A program made the position numbers and the translations under genes. From a virus, in the IMG/VR virus record IMGVR_UViG_3300036861_000610, positions 83,890-147,889 of that record: 64,000 bases of DNA. One strand, given 5' to 3'. The stretch's first letter is position 1. Every line of letters starts with the position of its first letter. The notes beneath the pieces were generated by a model that saw nothing but the letters and a program-made list of their open reading frames with translations, was not told the origin of the DNA and searched no databases. This document shows, in pieces, positions 42,485 to 49,988 of the stretch.

Positions 42485-42733
42485 TCAGAACAGTGGAACG
42501 TCTTCGTCCAGCGACTTTGCCTGCGTCTTGATCGCCGAGCGGCTGGTCCCAACGCAGATGGGGCACAGGTGTACGTCCAGTGGTTTGCCAGTCAGGCTTT
42601 TCCCGTGGAACAGGTGCCAGTTCTTCGCGCGGGCGGCGTTGGCTACCACAACACGGGGGCCGGGGTGATTGAACTCCTGACCGCAGGTGTCGCAGGCAAG
42701 GTCGCCAGTTTTCTGCCACATCAGCCATGCCAA
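42485..42733 (-). CDS. Zinc-finger hypothetical protein (82 aa)
   Basis: CDTCGQEFNHPGPRVVVANA plus HLCPICVGTSRSAIKTQAKS give two CxxC knuckles and a His. Overlaps the upstream membrane gene by 13 nt. Probably binds zinc; role unknown. Confidence 0.7.
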   Translation of the reverse strand: MAWLMWQKTGDLACDTCGQEFNHPGPRVVVANAARAKNWHLFHGKSLTGKPLDVHLCPICVGTSRSAIKTQAKSLDEDVPLF

Positions 42734-42990
42734 GCGCTCATGAAACGCTGGCGGGCAGCAGCGGTGAACATGAGCTTGTCGCCAGGTAGGCGCGAGCTGG
42801 CGTGCCGCGGCTCGTACCTATGAGCCTTGACTACGGCTGCCGGCCACATCTTCAGCCAGAAGTAGATGGTCCAGTACACGTCTCCGAAGAACAGACCTAG
42901 GTCACGGTATGACTGTGGGTTCCGACGCACGTCCATTCCAATAACAGTGGCTACAAAAACGATGAAGGCAATGCCCATAACAGTCCACAT
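42721..42990 (-). CDS. Small membrane protein (89 aa)
   Basis: N-terminal helix (MGIAFIVFVATVIG) and a second hydrophobic stretch (LGLFFGDVYWTIYFWLKMWP). AAAGGAGGACTCCA is a strong ribosome site. Function unknown. Confidence 0.7.
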   Translation of the reverse strand: MWTVMGIAFIVFVATVIGMDVRRNPQSYRDLGLFFGDVYWTIYFWLKMWPAAVVKAHRYEPRHASSRLPGDKLMFTAAARQRFMSAWHG

Positions 42991-43008
42991 TGGAGTCCTC
43001 CTTTACTG

Positions 43009-43290
43009 CTACTTCACTGGCTCGTAGGCAGTCTTCTGTACTGCCTGCATGAGCATCAGCTCCACCTCCTCGCCTTCGTCGTCGAAGGAGCTGTAGTCGC
43101 CGTCGCCGCTGGAGTGGCGGTAGTAGTAGCCGTAGATTTCTTCGGATCCGATCGCCCGGAGGATCAGGGTGTGCTCGGTGCCCCATCTCCAGGTACCGTC
43201 GACTTCGTTGGATAGGACAACCCAACCGTCCATCTCGTCGCCAGCCGACTGGCAGCTAAGCTCCTGGAGTAGTTCTTTGTCGATCATCAT
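43009..43290 (-). CDS. Hypothetical protein (93 aa)
   Basis: Starts MMIDKELLQELSCQSAGDEM. Beta-rich middle (GWVVLSNEVDGTWRWGTEHT), an aromatic run (EEIYGYYYRHSSGDGDYSSF) and an acidic end. The ATG pair follows GAGAGG; longer upstream frames shadow the neighbour. Confidence 0.7.
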   Translation of the reverse strand: MMIDKELLQELSCQSAGDEMDGWVVLSNEVDGTWRWGTEHTLILRAIGSEEIYGYYYRHSSGDGDYSSFDDEGEEVELMLMQAVQKTAYEPVK

Positions 43291-43508
43291 GGGTTCTGGC
43301 CTCTCATTCTTCGAAGAGTGCGACGGTCGAAGTCGCCCATGCGAACAGCCGTGGGCAGATGGCCGAAGTGCCACAGTTCATCGTCCACGGGACATCGGTA
43401 GGGTCGACACTTGCGGTCGACGGTAGCCGCGGCCTTTTTCGCGTCGCTTCTGCTGCGGTAGCACAGCTTGTCGCAGTATTCGCAGGACCAGACGCTGAAG
43501 GTACTCAC
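43287..43508 (-). CDS. Small zinc-knuckle protein (73 aa)
   Basis: WSCEYCDKLCYRSRSDAKKA and CRPYRCPVDDELWHFGHLPT hold CxxC and C/H motifs like those of small actinophage proteins with a split zinc finger. GTG start shares bases with the preceding stop. Confidence 0.7.
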   Translation of the reverse strand: MSTFSVWSCEYCDKLCYRSRSDAKKAAATVDRKCRPYRCPVDDELWHFGHLPTAVRMGDFDRRTLRRMRGQNP

Positions 43509-43879
43509 GATGGCTCTTGCGGGCGCAGCTCCTTCGCCAGCCGAAGCATCGTGTCAGCAACACGGTCCTGGGTCTGTCCGATGGAGTCGTTCCAGCAGTC
43601 CGAATTTTCTCCCACGTAGGTCGACAGAGCCTTACAGGCGCTCGCCCAGAGGTTGCCCTTGAGGGTGGTCCAACCAAGGGTGATGGCGCCATCCTCAGGT
43701 TCACGCTCCACGGCCTCCATGCCGGCGGCGAGCCAGATGGCTCCGTTGGCGCAGCAGTAGACCTTCCCGTCCACAAATTCAAACGGCCGACCCTGGGTCC
43801 AGCCGGCACGGATGTGCTCGGCGGCGATCTCCAGGACGTCGGCCGTGGTTGCTGTGGCGGGATCCAGAACTGATCTCAT
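43505..43879 (-). CDS. DUF6197-like protein (124 aa)
   Basis: VLEIAAEHIRAGWTQG, YCCANGAIWLAAGME and CWNDSIGQTQDRVADTMLRL match the DUF6197 pattern known from actinomycetes and their phages. Function unknown. Confidence 0.75.
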   Translation of the reverse strand: MRSVLDPATATTADVLEIAAEHIRAGWTQGRPFEFVDGKVYCCANGAIWLAAGMEAVEREPEDGAITLGWTTLKGNLWASACKALSTYVGENSDCWNDSIGQTQDRVADTMLRLAKELRPQEPS

Positions 43880-44184
43880 AGGTCCTCCAGCGTCTTGTTG
43901 GCGTAGTTGCGGACCACCGCCTCGAACCAGAGCTGGAGGGCTGAGAACATCTCGGCAGGTGTCCCGTCCACGCGATTGTGGTAGTGGGCCATCAACTTGT
44001 TAGGACTCTGCCGGTCCAGGCGCCGAACAACGTCTTCGGCAGCTTGGACCTGCAGGTAGTGGCGACGCTCCGGGGTCAGGAGGAGTTGTGCCCGGTCGAG
44101 TACCTCGATAAGGGACATGCCAAGTTCTTTCGCCCTCTGTTCAGCGAGCAGAAACCGTGCATACGTCTGTGGATCAACGGGCAC
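43876..44184 (-). CDS. Hypothetical helical protein (102 aa)
   Basis: All-helical sequence (YARFLLAEQRAKELGMSLIE, MFSALQLWFEAVVRNYANKT). GTG start within the operon overlapping the upstream gene by 11 nt. No family recognised. Confidence 0.65.
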   Translation of the reverse strand: MPVDPQTYARFLLAEQRAKELGMSLIEVLDRAQLLLTPERRHYLQVQAAEDVVRRLDRQSPNKLMAHYHNRVDGTPAEMFSALQLWFEAVVRNYANKTLEDL

Positions 44185-44476
44185 CGGCAGCGGTCCCCAC
44201 CGTCGTCATGGCCATGGTGACGGCGACCTTGGCCAACTGGCCAGCGGGGCCGGCGAGCGCGACTAAGGCCTCGTTTTCGACCTCGTCGTGCGTGGTTGTG
44301 ACGAGCACCTGGAAGGAGTCGGCGGCGATCTTGAGGTTGTCCAGCTCGCGCTGGACGCTGTCGCCGGACACGTGGAGGCCGCCGATCACCATGTGGGTGG
44401 TGACCGGGTGATCAGGTTCATACCCCTCGAACACCTTCTGCAGCTGCTCGTACGAGTTCGATCTCTGTGCCTCCAT
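44174..44476 (-). CDS. Hypothetical protein (100 aa)
   Basis: Helical N-terminus, VTTHMVIGGLHVSGDSVQRE, then an Ala-rich hydrophobic C-terminus (LAGPAGQLAKVAVTMAMTTV) that could touch membrane. Strong ribosome site ACAGGAGACGCGC and a good promoter 80 nt upstream. Confidence 0.7.
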   Translation of the reverse strand: MEAQRSNSYEQLQKVFEGYEPDHPVTTHMVIGGLHVSGDSVQRELDNLKIAADSFQVLVTTTHDEVENEALVALAGPAGQLAKVAVTMAMTTVGTAAGAR

Positions 44477-44556
44477 GCGCGTCTCCTGTCGTAGAAAATG
44501 ATGCAGGCGCCGGCCGCGACCTTGTGTGTCATACGGCCGGCGCCGCCCTACCTCCC

Positions 44557-44585
44557 AGTATCAGGGGAGGGTAGGGGTACGTCAA
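44557..44585 (-). promoter_or_regulatory. Strong leftward promoter
   Basis: TTGACG-17-GATACT on the minus strand, with TAGGGGT (on +) inside the spacer. It drives the run of genes from 44476 leftward. Best-matching promoter in the window; it overlaps the end of the DUF2493-like gene by 4 nt. Confidence 0.65.
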
Positions 44586-45004
44586 GGGTTGATCAAAGAA
44601 AGTTGCTGGTCAAGGCACCTCGGCCGCCAGGGCGTGCTCCGCACCTCGATGCCGGCCCGGCGGGCCAGATTCATGCAGTTGATCGTCCCCCGAGACCCGG
44701 GCCCCGGGAACCCGAGACAGACCGCGGCCCCCAGGTTGACCATCTTGGCGTTGCGCTCGGGCCCCAGGATGCGGCCGTTTACCTTGCGGGCTGGGTGAGG
44801 TTCAACCTTGAAGCCGTGGGCGATGGCCCACTGCTCGGACCAGAGATCGGCACCGCCGTACTCACACTGGCCGTGGACCAGAACGAACTCAGCTGGAAGT
44901 TGGCAAGCTACTACAAATTCGTCGAGTTTCTGCCAGACGATGTCCTTGTCGGCCTCGGGCCAGTCCCTCCAGCCGGTGGTCAAAATTCTTACAGGAAGTT
45001 CCAT
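44582..45004 (-). CDS. DUF2493/YspA-like SLOG-family protein (140 aa)
   Basis: VRILTTGWRDWPEADKDIVW, VHGQCEYGGADLWSEQWAIA, ERNAKMVNLGAAVCLGFPGP and GTINCMNLARRAGIEV match the DUF2493 member of the SLOG nucleotide-binding superfamily. SLOG proteins bind nucleotides or their derivatives, often in stress or defence systems. Bordered upstream by a short pentamer array. Confidence 0.85.
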   Translation of the reverse strand: MELPVRILTTGWRDWPEADKDIVWQKLDEFVVACQLPAEFVLVHGQCEYGGADLWSEQWAIAHGFKVEPHPARKVNGRILGPERNAKMVNLGAAVCLGFPGPGSRGTINCMNLARRAGIEVRSTPWRPRCLDQQLSLINP

Positions 45005-45025
45005 CGTCGCACCCCTTCCTGAAAT

Positions 45026-45093
45026 CCCTAACCAGACCATGCCCTGCCGTGCCACGCCGGACCTAACCCGACCGAACCTGACCCCACCGAGTT
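45026..45093. repeat. Degenerate pentamer array A (short)
   Basis: About 68 nt of GCCNN/ACCNN units on the + strand (CCTAACCAGACCATGCCCTG, CCGGACCTAACCCGACC), i.e. GGNNN on the transcribed strand. It fills the gap between the gene at 45094 and the DUF2493-like gene. Confidence 0.8.
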
Positions 45094-45636
45094 TTACTCC
45101 TCGATGCCGTGACGTCGGAGCATCTCGACAAGGCGATCGAGGCGATCATCTTTGACCAAGGCATCCTTCTCCGTGAGAGCCTGGCGCTTGTCCAGCCGAA
45201 CAACCTGACGCTCGGTCTTTAACTGTCGCCGAGTGAGCTGGTTCATCATCTCTTCCTGTCGGGCAAGATGAAGCTCGATGGCGCTAAGCCGGCGACGTTC
45301 GGCCGAGTCGAGGCGAGTCTGGTCCACGAAGGTAACAAGTCGCTTAGCTCGACGCGTGCTTCGCCGAGACTTTGCCTGCTGATTCAGCCCCAGTCGCTCC
45401 TGCTCCCGTGACTCCACCATCCGATAGCCAACCTTGCGAACTCGGTCGAAGGCTCGCAGATGCTCCGTAAGCATGCGACCTGCGGCATAGTAAAAGGCCC
45501 CACGGACAGAGGCCTTCGGAGTACCGGGCAACAGGTTGTGCAGGGTCTCGTCTGAGACCACGTCGTCAATCTGCATGGTCCGCAGGTGGTCAAAGATGAC
45601 CTGCCACTGGGGCCGAGTTTCCTTGCTTTGGAACAT
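45094..45636 (-). CDS. Hypothetical basic coiled-coil protein (180 aa)
   Basis: N-terminus WQVIFDHLRTMQIDDVVSDE followed by a helix with GTPKASVRGAFYYAAGRMLT, which could be a winged-helix type DNA-binding part. From residue 85 it is Arg/Lys/Gln-rich coiled coil (ERQVVRLDKRQALTEKDALV). Flanked on both sides by pentamer arrays. RBS GGGAGG. Confidence 0.7.
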   Translation of the reverse strand: MFQSKETRPQWQVIFDHLRTMQIDDVVSDETLHNLLPGTPKASVRGAFYYAAGRMLTEHLRAFDRVRKVGYRMVESREQERLGLNQQAKSRRSTRRAKRLVTFVDQTRLDSAERRRLSAIELHLARQEEMMNQLTRRQLKTERQVVRLDKRQALTEKDALVKDDRLDRLVEMLRRHGIEE

Positions 45637-45646
45637 CTTTTGGCCT

Positions 45647-45931
45647 CCCCACCTAACCGAACCTAGCCCAACCTAGCCTTGCCCGACCTGACCCAACCGA
45701 ACCAAGCCAAGCCCGAGGCCCCTACCCAGCCCAACCCCACCAAGCCGGGCCTGACCGTACCGAACCACAGAAGCCTTACGGTACCCAACCTCACCGGACC
45801 GAACCGCGCCCAGCCAGGCCATAGAAGCTTGTGCCCCCCGACTCCCTACCAAACCCAGCCATGCCCCACCGGACAATGCCTGACCACGCCTAGCCTGACC
45901 GCACCAAACCACACCATGCGGAACCCAACCA
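45647..45931. repeat. Degenerate pentamer array B
   Basis: About 285 nt with a 5-nt phase of CC dinucleotides on the + strand (ACCTAACCGAACCTAGCCCA, CCAAGCCAAGCCCGAGGCCC). It has no convincing gene; frames through it are low-complexity Pro/Thr/Asn runs. It fills the whole gap between the stop of the gene at 45937 and the ribosome site of the gene at 45636. Confidence 0.85.
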
Positions 45932-45936
45932 AAAAG

Positions 45937-46527
45937 CTAGACGACTTCTACGGCAGCATCAAAGCGCCCATACTGCTGCCTGTAGTCGCCAAATCCATAA
46001 AGCTTTCCACCGATAACGGCAATATCGGTCAGTTCGTCGGCATCAATGACGCCAGGGTCGAGCACGATGTCAGATTCCATCGACCAGTTCTTGAACATGG
46101 GCCGGCAGCGGTCAATCTTCGCCTGGCCGACACGGGCGGAGCGGAAGTCAACAAACTCACTGGCCCCACTGTCACCCCAGAGCCCTTCAATGGTGCGTGG
46201 GCCTTTGTATAGCAGCGGATGGACAAGTTCGACGATGACGATGCCGCCCTCGATCTTCTTGCCGCGCCGGCCCGATCGAGCAGCTTCGAGAAGGTTCTTG
46301 AAGATCCAGCTGGCCGGGATGTACGGGCCGATGCCTTCCTCGAAGTACAGGCCGCCCTCCCACTCCACGCGCGCAATCTCCAACCGATCCTCGTCAGTGC
46401 GCTTGCTCGACGGCTTGGCCTTGTTGAGGCGCGACATCTCCTTGGCGAAGGGGTCGAGCGGTGAAGCAAGGCGCACGTTGTGCATGAGCAGTGGACGTGT
46501 GCCGGTCGCCGTCAGTCTGACCTTCAT
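45937..46527 (-). CDS. GTxPLLxH family protein 1, RAMP-like candidate (196 aa)
   Basis: Begins KVRLTATGTRPLLMHNVRLA, middle region YIPASWIFKNLLEAARSGRR and IVIVELVHPLLYKG, and a C-terminus IDRCRPMFKNWSMESDIVLD with a glycine-rich loop GGKLYGFGDYRQQYGRF. The same blocks occur in the protein at 53243 (GTSPLIIHR, RYRPEFSEW, GVGEWRPEKKGDMG). The glycine-rich loop after a beta-strand resembles that of RAMP/Cas7-type folds; I infer a nucleic-acid-binding role but no family search was done. ATG chosen over upstream Pro-rich frame. Confidence 0.8.
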   Translation of the reverse strand: MKVRLTATGTRPLLMHNVRLASPLDPFAKEMSRLNKAKPSSKRTDEDRLEIARVEWEGGLYFEEGIGPYIPASWIFKNLLEAARSGRRGKKIEGGIVIVELVHPLLYKGPRTIEGLWGDSGASEFVDFRSARVGQAKIDRCRPMFKNWSMESDIVLDPGVIDADELTDIAVIGGKLYGFGDYRQQYGRFDAAVEVV

Positions 46528-46555
46528 GATGGTTCTCTCTCCAGGAGCTGGTGAA

Positions 46556-46867
46556 CTAGTAGGGTCGACTTTCGGTGAGTAGCCTGGCCACGGTGGCGGC
46601 CGTCTGGCCGGTCTCCCGGGCAATGTCTTGGGGCATCATGCCGTTCTGCCTGGCAGCCCTGGCAGCAGAGCGACGAATGGTGGCAGTTCCGCCCATTAAC
46701 TGATCTCGCATCAGGGCAATAACTTCGCCCGCAATAACGATGGTTTGCACTTCGTCGTGGCCGGTGAGGATAGTGGTCAGGCACGCCCGTAGCTGGGCTT
46801 GGGCTGGTGTGTCGACCCACTCGTCCGGTGGCCTCAGTGTGTCTTCGACGAGTTGGTCTTTGATCAT
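46556..46867 (-). CDS. HTH protein (103 aa)
   Basis: C-terminal helix-turn-helix (MPQDIARETGQTAATVARLL) of a sigma/Xre-like type preceded by a helical domain (ACLTTILTGHDEVQTIVIAG). Probably a DNA-binding regulator for this region. RBS AGGAGGTCCACCAC. Confidence 0.75.
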   Translation of the reverse strand: MIKDQLVEDTLRPPDEWVDTPAQAQLRACLTTILTGHDEVQTIVIAGEVIALMRDQLMGGTATIRRSAARAARQNGMMPQDIARETGQTAATVARLLTESRPY

Positions 46868-46914
46868 GTGGTGGACCTCCTGGTGGTGCGCTAACGCTCT
46901 TGGCGGATGCGAAG

Positions 46915-46943
46915 ATCGTAGCTTAGGGGGACGTCCGGGTCAC
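46915..46943 (-). promoter_or_regulatory. Leftward promoter before the HTH gene
   Basis: GTGACC-17-TACGAT on the minus strand. TAGGGGG (on +) sits in the spacer, as in the promoter at 44557. The 118-nt gap between genes holds nothing else. Confidence 0.55.
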
Positions 46944-46985
46944 GATCCTGACCTGCGGTTTTCCCTAGTCCTCCTCGTCGTCACA

Positions 46986-47438
46986 TCACCATGGCGCGGC
47001 CTCATACAGCAGGTCGAACCCGTCGTACTCGGGCAGTAGCTGAAGGTCGCAGCCAGTGCAACTGAGTCCTCGTGGATCTTCCAGATGACACTGGCCGCAG
47101 TCGCACTGGCCCTGCCTGTCCTCGCGCTCCCACCGATGTTCGTGTGGCGGCGCCGATACAGCACTGCCCCCAGCTACGGCGCGCTGTTCCTCGCGGTAAG
47201 CAACCTCATCGGCGTAGTCCCCCAGAATGTCCATGTGGGCAAGAAGCCGGAACCCCCACTGGGCATGCCACTCCCACTGCCAGGATGGCCTCTTGATCCA
47301 CGCAATATCGTCCAGTTCCCCCTCGTACGGCTCAAGGATGTAGTAGCGGCTGTACCCGGGGACCCAGTTCAAGGTGTACATCACCGCGCCGCAGAACCAG
47401 AACCAGAACGGCTTCATCCGCGGCTGGTAGCGGGTCAC
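46986..47438 (-). CDS. Hypothetical protein with membrane-like N-terminus and Cys cluster (150 aa)
   Basis: FWFWFCGAVMYTLNWVPGYS is an amphipathic or membrane-touching segment. CDCGQCHLEDPRGLSCTGCD near the end holds four or more cysteines for zinc. GTG start shares bases with the upstream stop. Confidence 0.65.
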   Translation of the reverse strand: MTRYQPRMKPFWFWFCGAVMYTLNWVPGYSRYYILEPYEGELDDIAWIKRPSWQWEWHAQWGFRLLAHMDILGDYADEVAYREEQRAVAGGSAVSAPPHEHRWEREDRQGQCDCGQCHLEDPRGLSCTGCDLQLLPEYDGFDLLYEAAPW

Positions 47439-47779
47439 CCTTCTGCTCCTTCAGCCTCCGACTGTCGCAGCCAGTTCTCGATCATGTCTTTGAGAAGGAC
47501 AGTGAGCATCATGCGCAGGTCGTTTTCGTCCATCACCTGAAGGAAGTAGGCCAGCTGGCCGGGTACACAGTAGGGGGGACAGTCATGTCCGTCTTCACGG
47601 TGGTCTTTGACTATGACCAGGAAGACGTTGATGGCGTCGCGAACAGCCATCACGTTGGAGGTGGCGATGATCTGTTCTTCCAGGTCCAGGTCACGGGTAC
47701 GGAAGTGCGACGCATCCACCAGGGGCGGAACAACCGGCTCTGGACCTTCATTTCGGCGGCGACTCCATGGCCACTTCAT
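47435..47779 (-). CDS. Hypothetical helical protein (114 aa)
   Basis: Begins MKWPWSRRRNEGPEPVV; ATG 47779 fits the GGGAGG site 8 nt upstream better than an earlier GTG. Helical C-terminus (LAYFLQVMDENDLRMMLTVL). Unknown function. Confidence 0.7.
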   Translation of the reverse strand: MKWPWSRRRNEGPEPVVPPLVDASHFRTRDLDLEEQIIATSNVMAVRDAINVFLVIVKDHREDGHDCPPYCVPGQLAYFLQVMDENDLRMMLTVLLKDMIENWLRQSEAEGAEG

Positions 47780-48023
47780 CGTCTTCACCTCCCGGGAAAC
47801 GCAGGATTGTGGGCCAGTTCTGCTTCAGTTCTTCAATGTCTTCCGGCGTGAGCGTTCCGTGCCGCTTGCAGTCCCGACATTCTTTGCCTGGATTGTGGCC
47901 CACGGAGTACAGCACGTCGGTATGCCGATTGAACCAGCGACATCGCAGCAGAAATGCCGAGCGAAACACCCGGTCACGCCACCGGGTGTCCCACTCGATC
48001 CGTACATTGCGGAAAATTCTCAT
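47748..48023 (-). CDS. Hypothetical basic protein (91 aa)
   Basis: Arg-rich start (RIFRNVRIEWDTRWRDRVFR), then ECRDCKRHGTLTPEDIEELK with a CxxC. Overlaps the next gene by 32 nt. No family recognised. Confidence 0.65.
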   Translation of the reverse strand: MRIFRNVRIEWDTRWRDRVFRSAFLLRCRWFNRHTDVLYSVGHNPGKECRDCKRHGTLTPEDIEELKQNWPTILRFPGGEDDEVAMESPPK

Positions 48024-48304
48024 GGACTGACGTCCTGGATCATGGCCTCTAGCTTGCGCAAGGTGGCCAACATTGCGTCGTGTTGTTCAATGGGCGTTGG
48101 CGGTTCGTATGGGTCCCGCTGGCACCGGGCGCAGTCACTGACCGGATGGTCATAGACCGTTACGAGGTGGTAGCAGTCAGGTCGGCCGGCAACATTCGGG
48201 TGGCATAGGGGTAGCAAATTATGTTCCCCGAAGCCGCCCTCATAGTCGCCCATCTGGCGTCCACAGTGGGTGCAGACATTGGGCCGGATGAACTCCACCT
48301 CCAT
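48020..48304 (-). CDS. Zinc-binding hypothetical protein (94 aa)
   Basis: VCTHCGRQMGDYEGGFGEHN, CHPNVAGRPDCYHLV and DCARCQRDPYEPP give three Cys/His pairs. ATG 48304 is preceded by GGGGGAC; an ATG four codons earlier is possible. Confidence 0.7.
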   Translation of the reverse strand: MEVEFIRPNVCTHCGRQMGDYEGGFGEHNLLPLCHPNVAGRPDCYHLVTVYDHPVSDCARCQRDPYEPPTPIEQHDAMLATLRKLEAMIQDVSP

Positions 48305-48325
48305 TGCGTCCCCCATTTCCGGGTT

Positions 48326-48520
48326 TTAGTCGAACTCGCCGGCCTTCACGCCGACCAACCACGCCTTCCATTCCGCGGACGTGAAACGCAGAAGTGGGCC
48401 ATTTGGGTCCTTCGAATCACGCACCAGTCGATCGGTGCCATCGAGTGCAACTTGGACGCATTCCGAGCTGGTGGCACTGTCGCTAGACTTGCGCCACTCC
48501 AGGTCGGTTTGTTCGTTCAT
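48326..48520 (-). CDS. DUF397 protein (64 aa)
   Basis: LEWRKSSDSATSSECVQVAL, then VRDSKDPNGPLLRFTSAEWK and AWLVG match the DUF397 family. It is abundant in Streptomyces, where members such as BldB pair with Xre regulators in developmental control. ATG 48520 follows AAGGAGG. Rare as phage cargo. No Xre partner sits beside it. Confidence 0.9.
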   Translation of the reverse strand: MNEQTDLEWRKSSDSATSSECVQVALDGTDRLVRDSKDPNGPLLRFTSAEWKAWLVGVKAGEFD

Positions 48521-48533
48521 GAATTCCTCCTTG

Positions 48534-48989
48534 TCACAGGTTTTCTTGAATAATCTTCTTGGCTTCGGCCACCATGCCACTGACCTCGTGCACCGCATTG
48601 CGCAGCGTGCGGTGCGGGTTGCTCGGCAGCTCCAGTTCGGTTACCAGAGTCTCGATGGATTCCCTGATCTCGCTCTCCAGGCCGATGAGCTTGGCGATCT
48701 GCAGGTCAATCTGGTCGCGCTGCCCGGCCATGGTGCGAACCAGTTCAGCACTAGCAGCCTGGCTGGCCAGAAGGGCCTCTTCGATGACCACCCGCAGAGT
48801 CATTGCCTCATTACGATCCAGGCCGAAAGAGTCTTGAATCTGCCGGACGGCGCTTCGATTGGCCCGGTCCAGCTCTTCAGCCTTGGCTTCCAGGACCCGG
48901 ATGCGGTCCTTCTGGCCAATCTCATCGCGGGCCCACTTGGACAGCGTTGCCTGGATATCCTCCAGGCGAACTTCAATCGCCACAGTCAC
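48534..48989 (-). CDS. Hypothetical coiled-coil protein (151 aa)
   Basis: Long helices (VLEAKAEELDRANRSAVRQI, LRVVIEEALLASQAASAELV, LESEIRESIETLVTELELPS). GTG start. Structural or adaptor role possible. Begins inside the small membrane gene that precedes it. Confidence 0.7.
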   Translation of the reverse strand: MTVAIEVRLEDIQATLSKWARDEIGQKDRIRVLEAKAEELDRANRSAVRQIQDSFGLDRNEAMTLRVVIEEALLASQAASAELVRTMAGQRDQIDLQIAKLIGLESEIRESIETLVTELELPSNPHRTLRNAVHEVSGMVAEAKKIIQENL

Positions 48990-49128
48990 ACTCCGACTTC
49001 CTGAAAACGAACACGCCTACGAAGATCAATAGTCCAACGCCAAGGGCCATCAGTACCAGTCCCAGGACCTTGAACGCATCAACGTAGTCGACGGGGTTGA
49101 TAGCGCTGAGGCTATCGAGTACGTTCAT
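48973..49128 (-). CDS. Single-pass membrane protein (51 aa)
   Basis: Reads MNVLDSLSAINPVDYVDAFK, then a membrane helix (VLGLVLMALGVGLLIFVGVF) and FRKSECDCGD. ATGA coupling with the gene at 49125 fixes the start. Overlaps the next gene by 17 nt. Confidence 0.7.
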   Translation of the reverse strand: MNVLDSLSAINPVDYVDAFKVLGLVLMALGVGLLIFVGVFVFRKSECDCGD

Positions 49129-49529
49129 GGTGCCATCACCGGTAAAGCTGTCACGTTTATCGCATTCACCCAGGCTGGTTTGGTTCGCTTCTTATTGGAC
49201 CAGGCGCCAGACGTTTTCTCGGTGAGGACCTGGACCTCAATTTCCCAGCCGGTAGGGGTATCGGACCTCGTACGAGTCGCCTCTACCCAGGTGTAGTTGT
49301 AGGTTTCCCGGGCACGAATGAGGCGGACTTCACCGATGGCCATGACCTGGCCGCGGCCGGCGCCGATGCAGTACAGGACTTTGCCGCCGACGGTGAACCG
49401 CTGACCTAGCCAGTCAACCGCGGAGGTGACGTGGGTGAGCCAGGGGCTGCCCCCGTAGGTGCCTTCAACGAAGGCAGGGATGGGGCCGAACTCGGGAGAG
49501 TGTGGCCACCGGAGCTGTTCCTGGGTCAT
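49125..49529 (-). CDS. Hypothetical beta-rich protein (134 aa)
   Basis: Begins MTQEQLRWPHSPEFGPIPAF; a barrel-like central part (GQRFTVGGKVLYCIGAGRGQ, VRLIRARETYNYTWVEATRT). Starts within TGATG after a short gene. Function unknown. Confidence 0.7.
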   Translation of the reverse strand: MTQEQLRWPHSPEFGPIPAFVEGTYGGSPWLTHVTSAVDWLGQRFTVGGKVLYCIGAGRGQVMAIGEVRLIRARETYNYTWVEATRTRSDTPTGWEIEVQVLTEKTSGAWSNKKRTKPAWVNAINVTALPVMAP

Positions 49530-49630
49530 CAGCCGCGCCGGTGTCCTTCGCCGTCAATGCCTACGTCGCCATTGACCCAGACGGCATCCCCGACTTCAAC
49601 GACTGGCCCGGCGGCGTTTGTTGTCGACAC
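49529..49630 (-). CDS. Small protein (33 aa)
   Basis: VSTTNAAGPVVEVGDAVWVN followed by GDVGIDGEGHRRG. GAAGGAGCAGGAAC precedes the GTG; its TGA overlaps the next ATG. The only support is ribosome site and coupling. Confidence 0.5.
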   Translation of the reverse strand: MSTTNAAGPVVEVGDAVWVNGDVGIDGEGHRRG

Positions 49631-49988
49631 GTTCCTGCTCCTTCACCTTCTTCACCATGTCGTCCAAGGTGAGTTCTGTTTGCTCGCTGCGGCCGATGAT
49701 CCCGGCTTGGCAGAGGTGGTCGTAGGCGCCGATGATGCTGGCGTAGCAGATGCCCAGCTCGGCTGCCTTCTGGGCCCGATAGGTGTAGTGCTGGGCTACC
49801 TCAAACCGTTGGTCTGTAAGCACGGCCCACGCCAGGTTCATGCGCTCATGTGCCTCGTCCAGCACAGTGCTGAGTGCTCTGGCGGTGCCGGCCAGCCGAC
49901 TGCGGCCAGAAGAGAAAGCGCTGATGGCTTTCTGCGCCTGCTCGACCCGACGGACCATCGACTGGTACTCAGCGTCACGGTCGATCAC
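49596..49988 (-). CDS. Hypothetical helical protein (130 aa)
   Basis: Helix-rich (QAQKAISAFSSGRSRLAGTA, RMNLAWAVLTDQRFEVAQHY, ELTLDDMVKKVKEQERVDNK). GTG start overlaps the upstream gene by 4 nt. Unknown function. Confidence 0.65.
   Translation of the reverse strand: MIDRDAEYQSMVRRVEQAQKAISAFSSGRSRLAGTARALSTVLDEAHERMNLAWAVLTDQRFEVAQHYTYRAQKAAELGICYASIIGAYDHLCQAGIIGRSEQTELTLDDMVKKVKEQERVDNKRRRASR

Noticed and set aside
48020-48316. ATG four codons upstream as start of the zinc protein
   Set aside because: The GGGGGAC site spaces correctly for the second ATG at 48304, not for the first.
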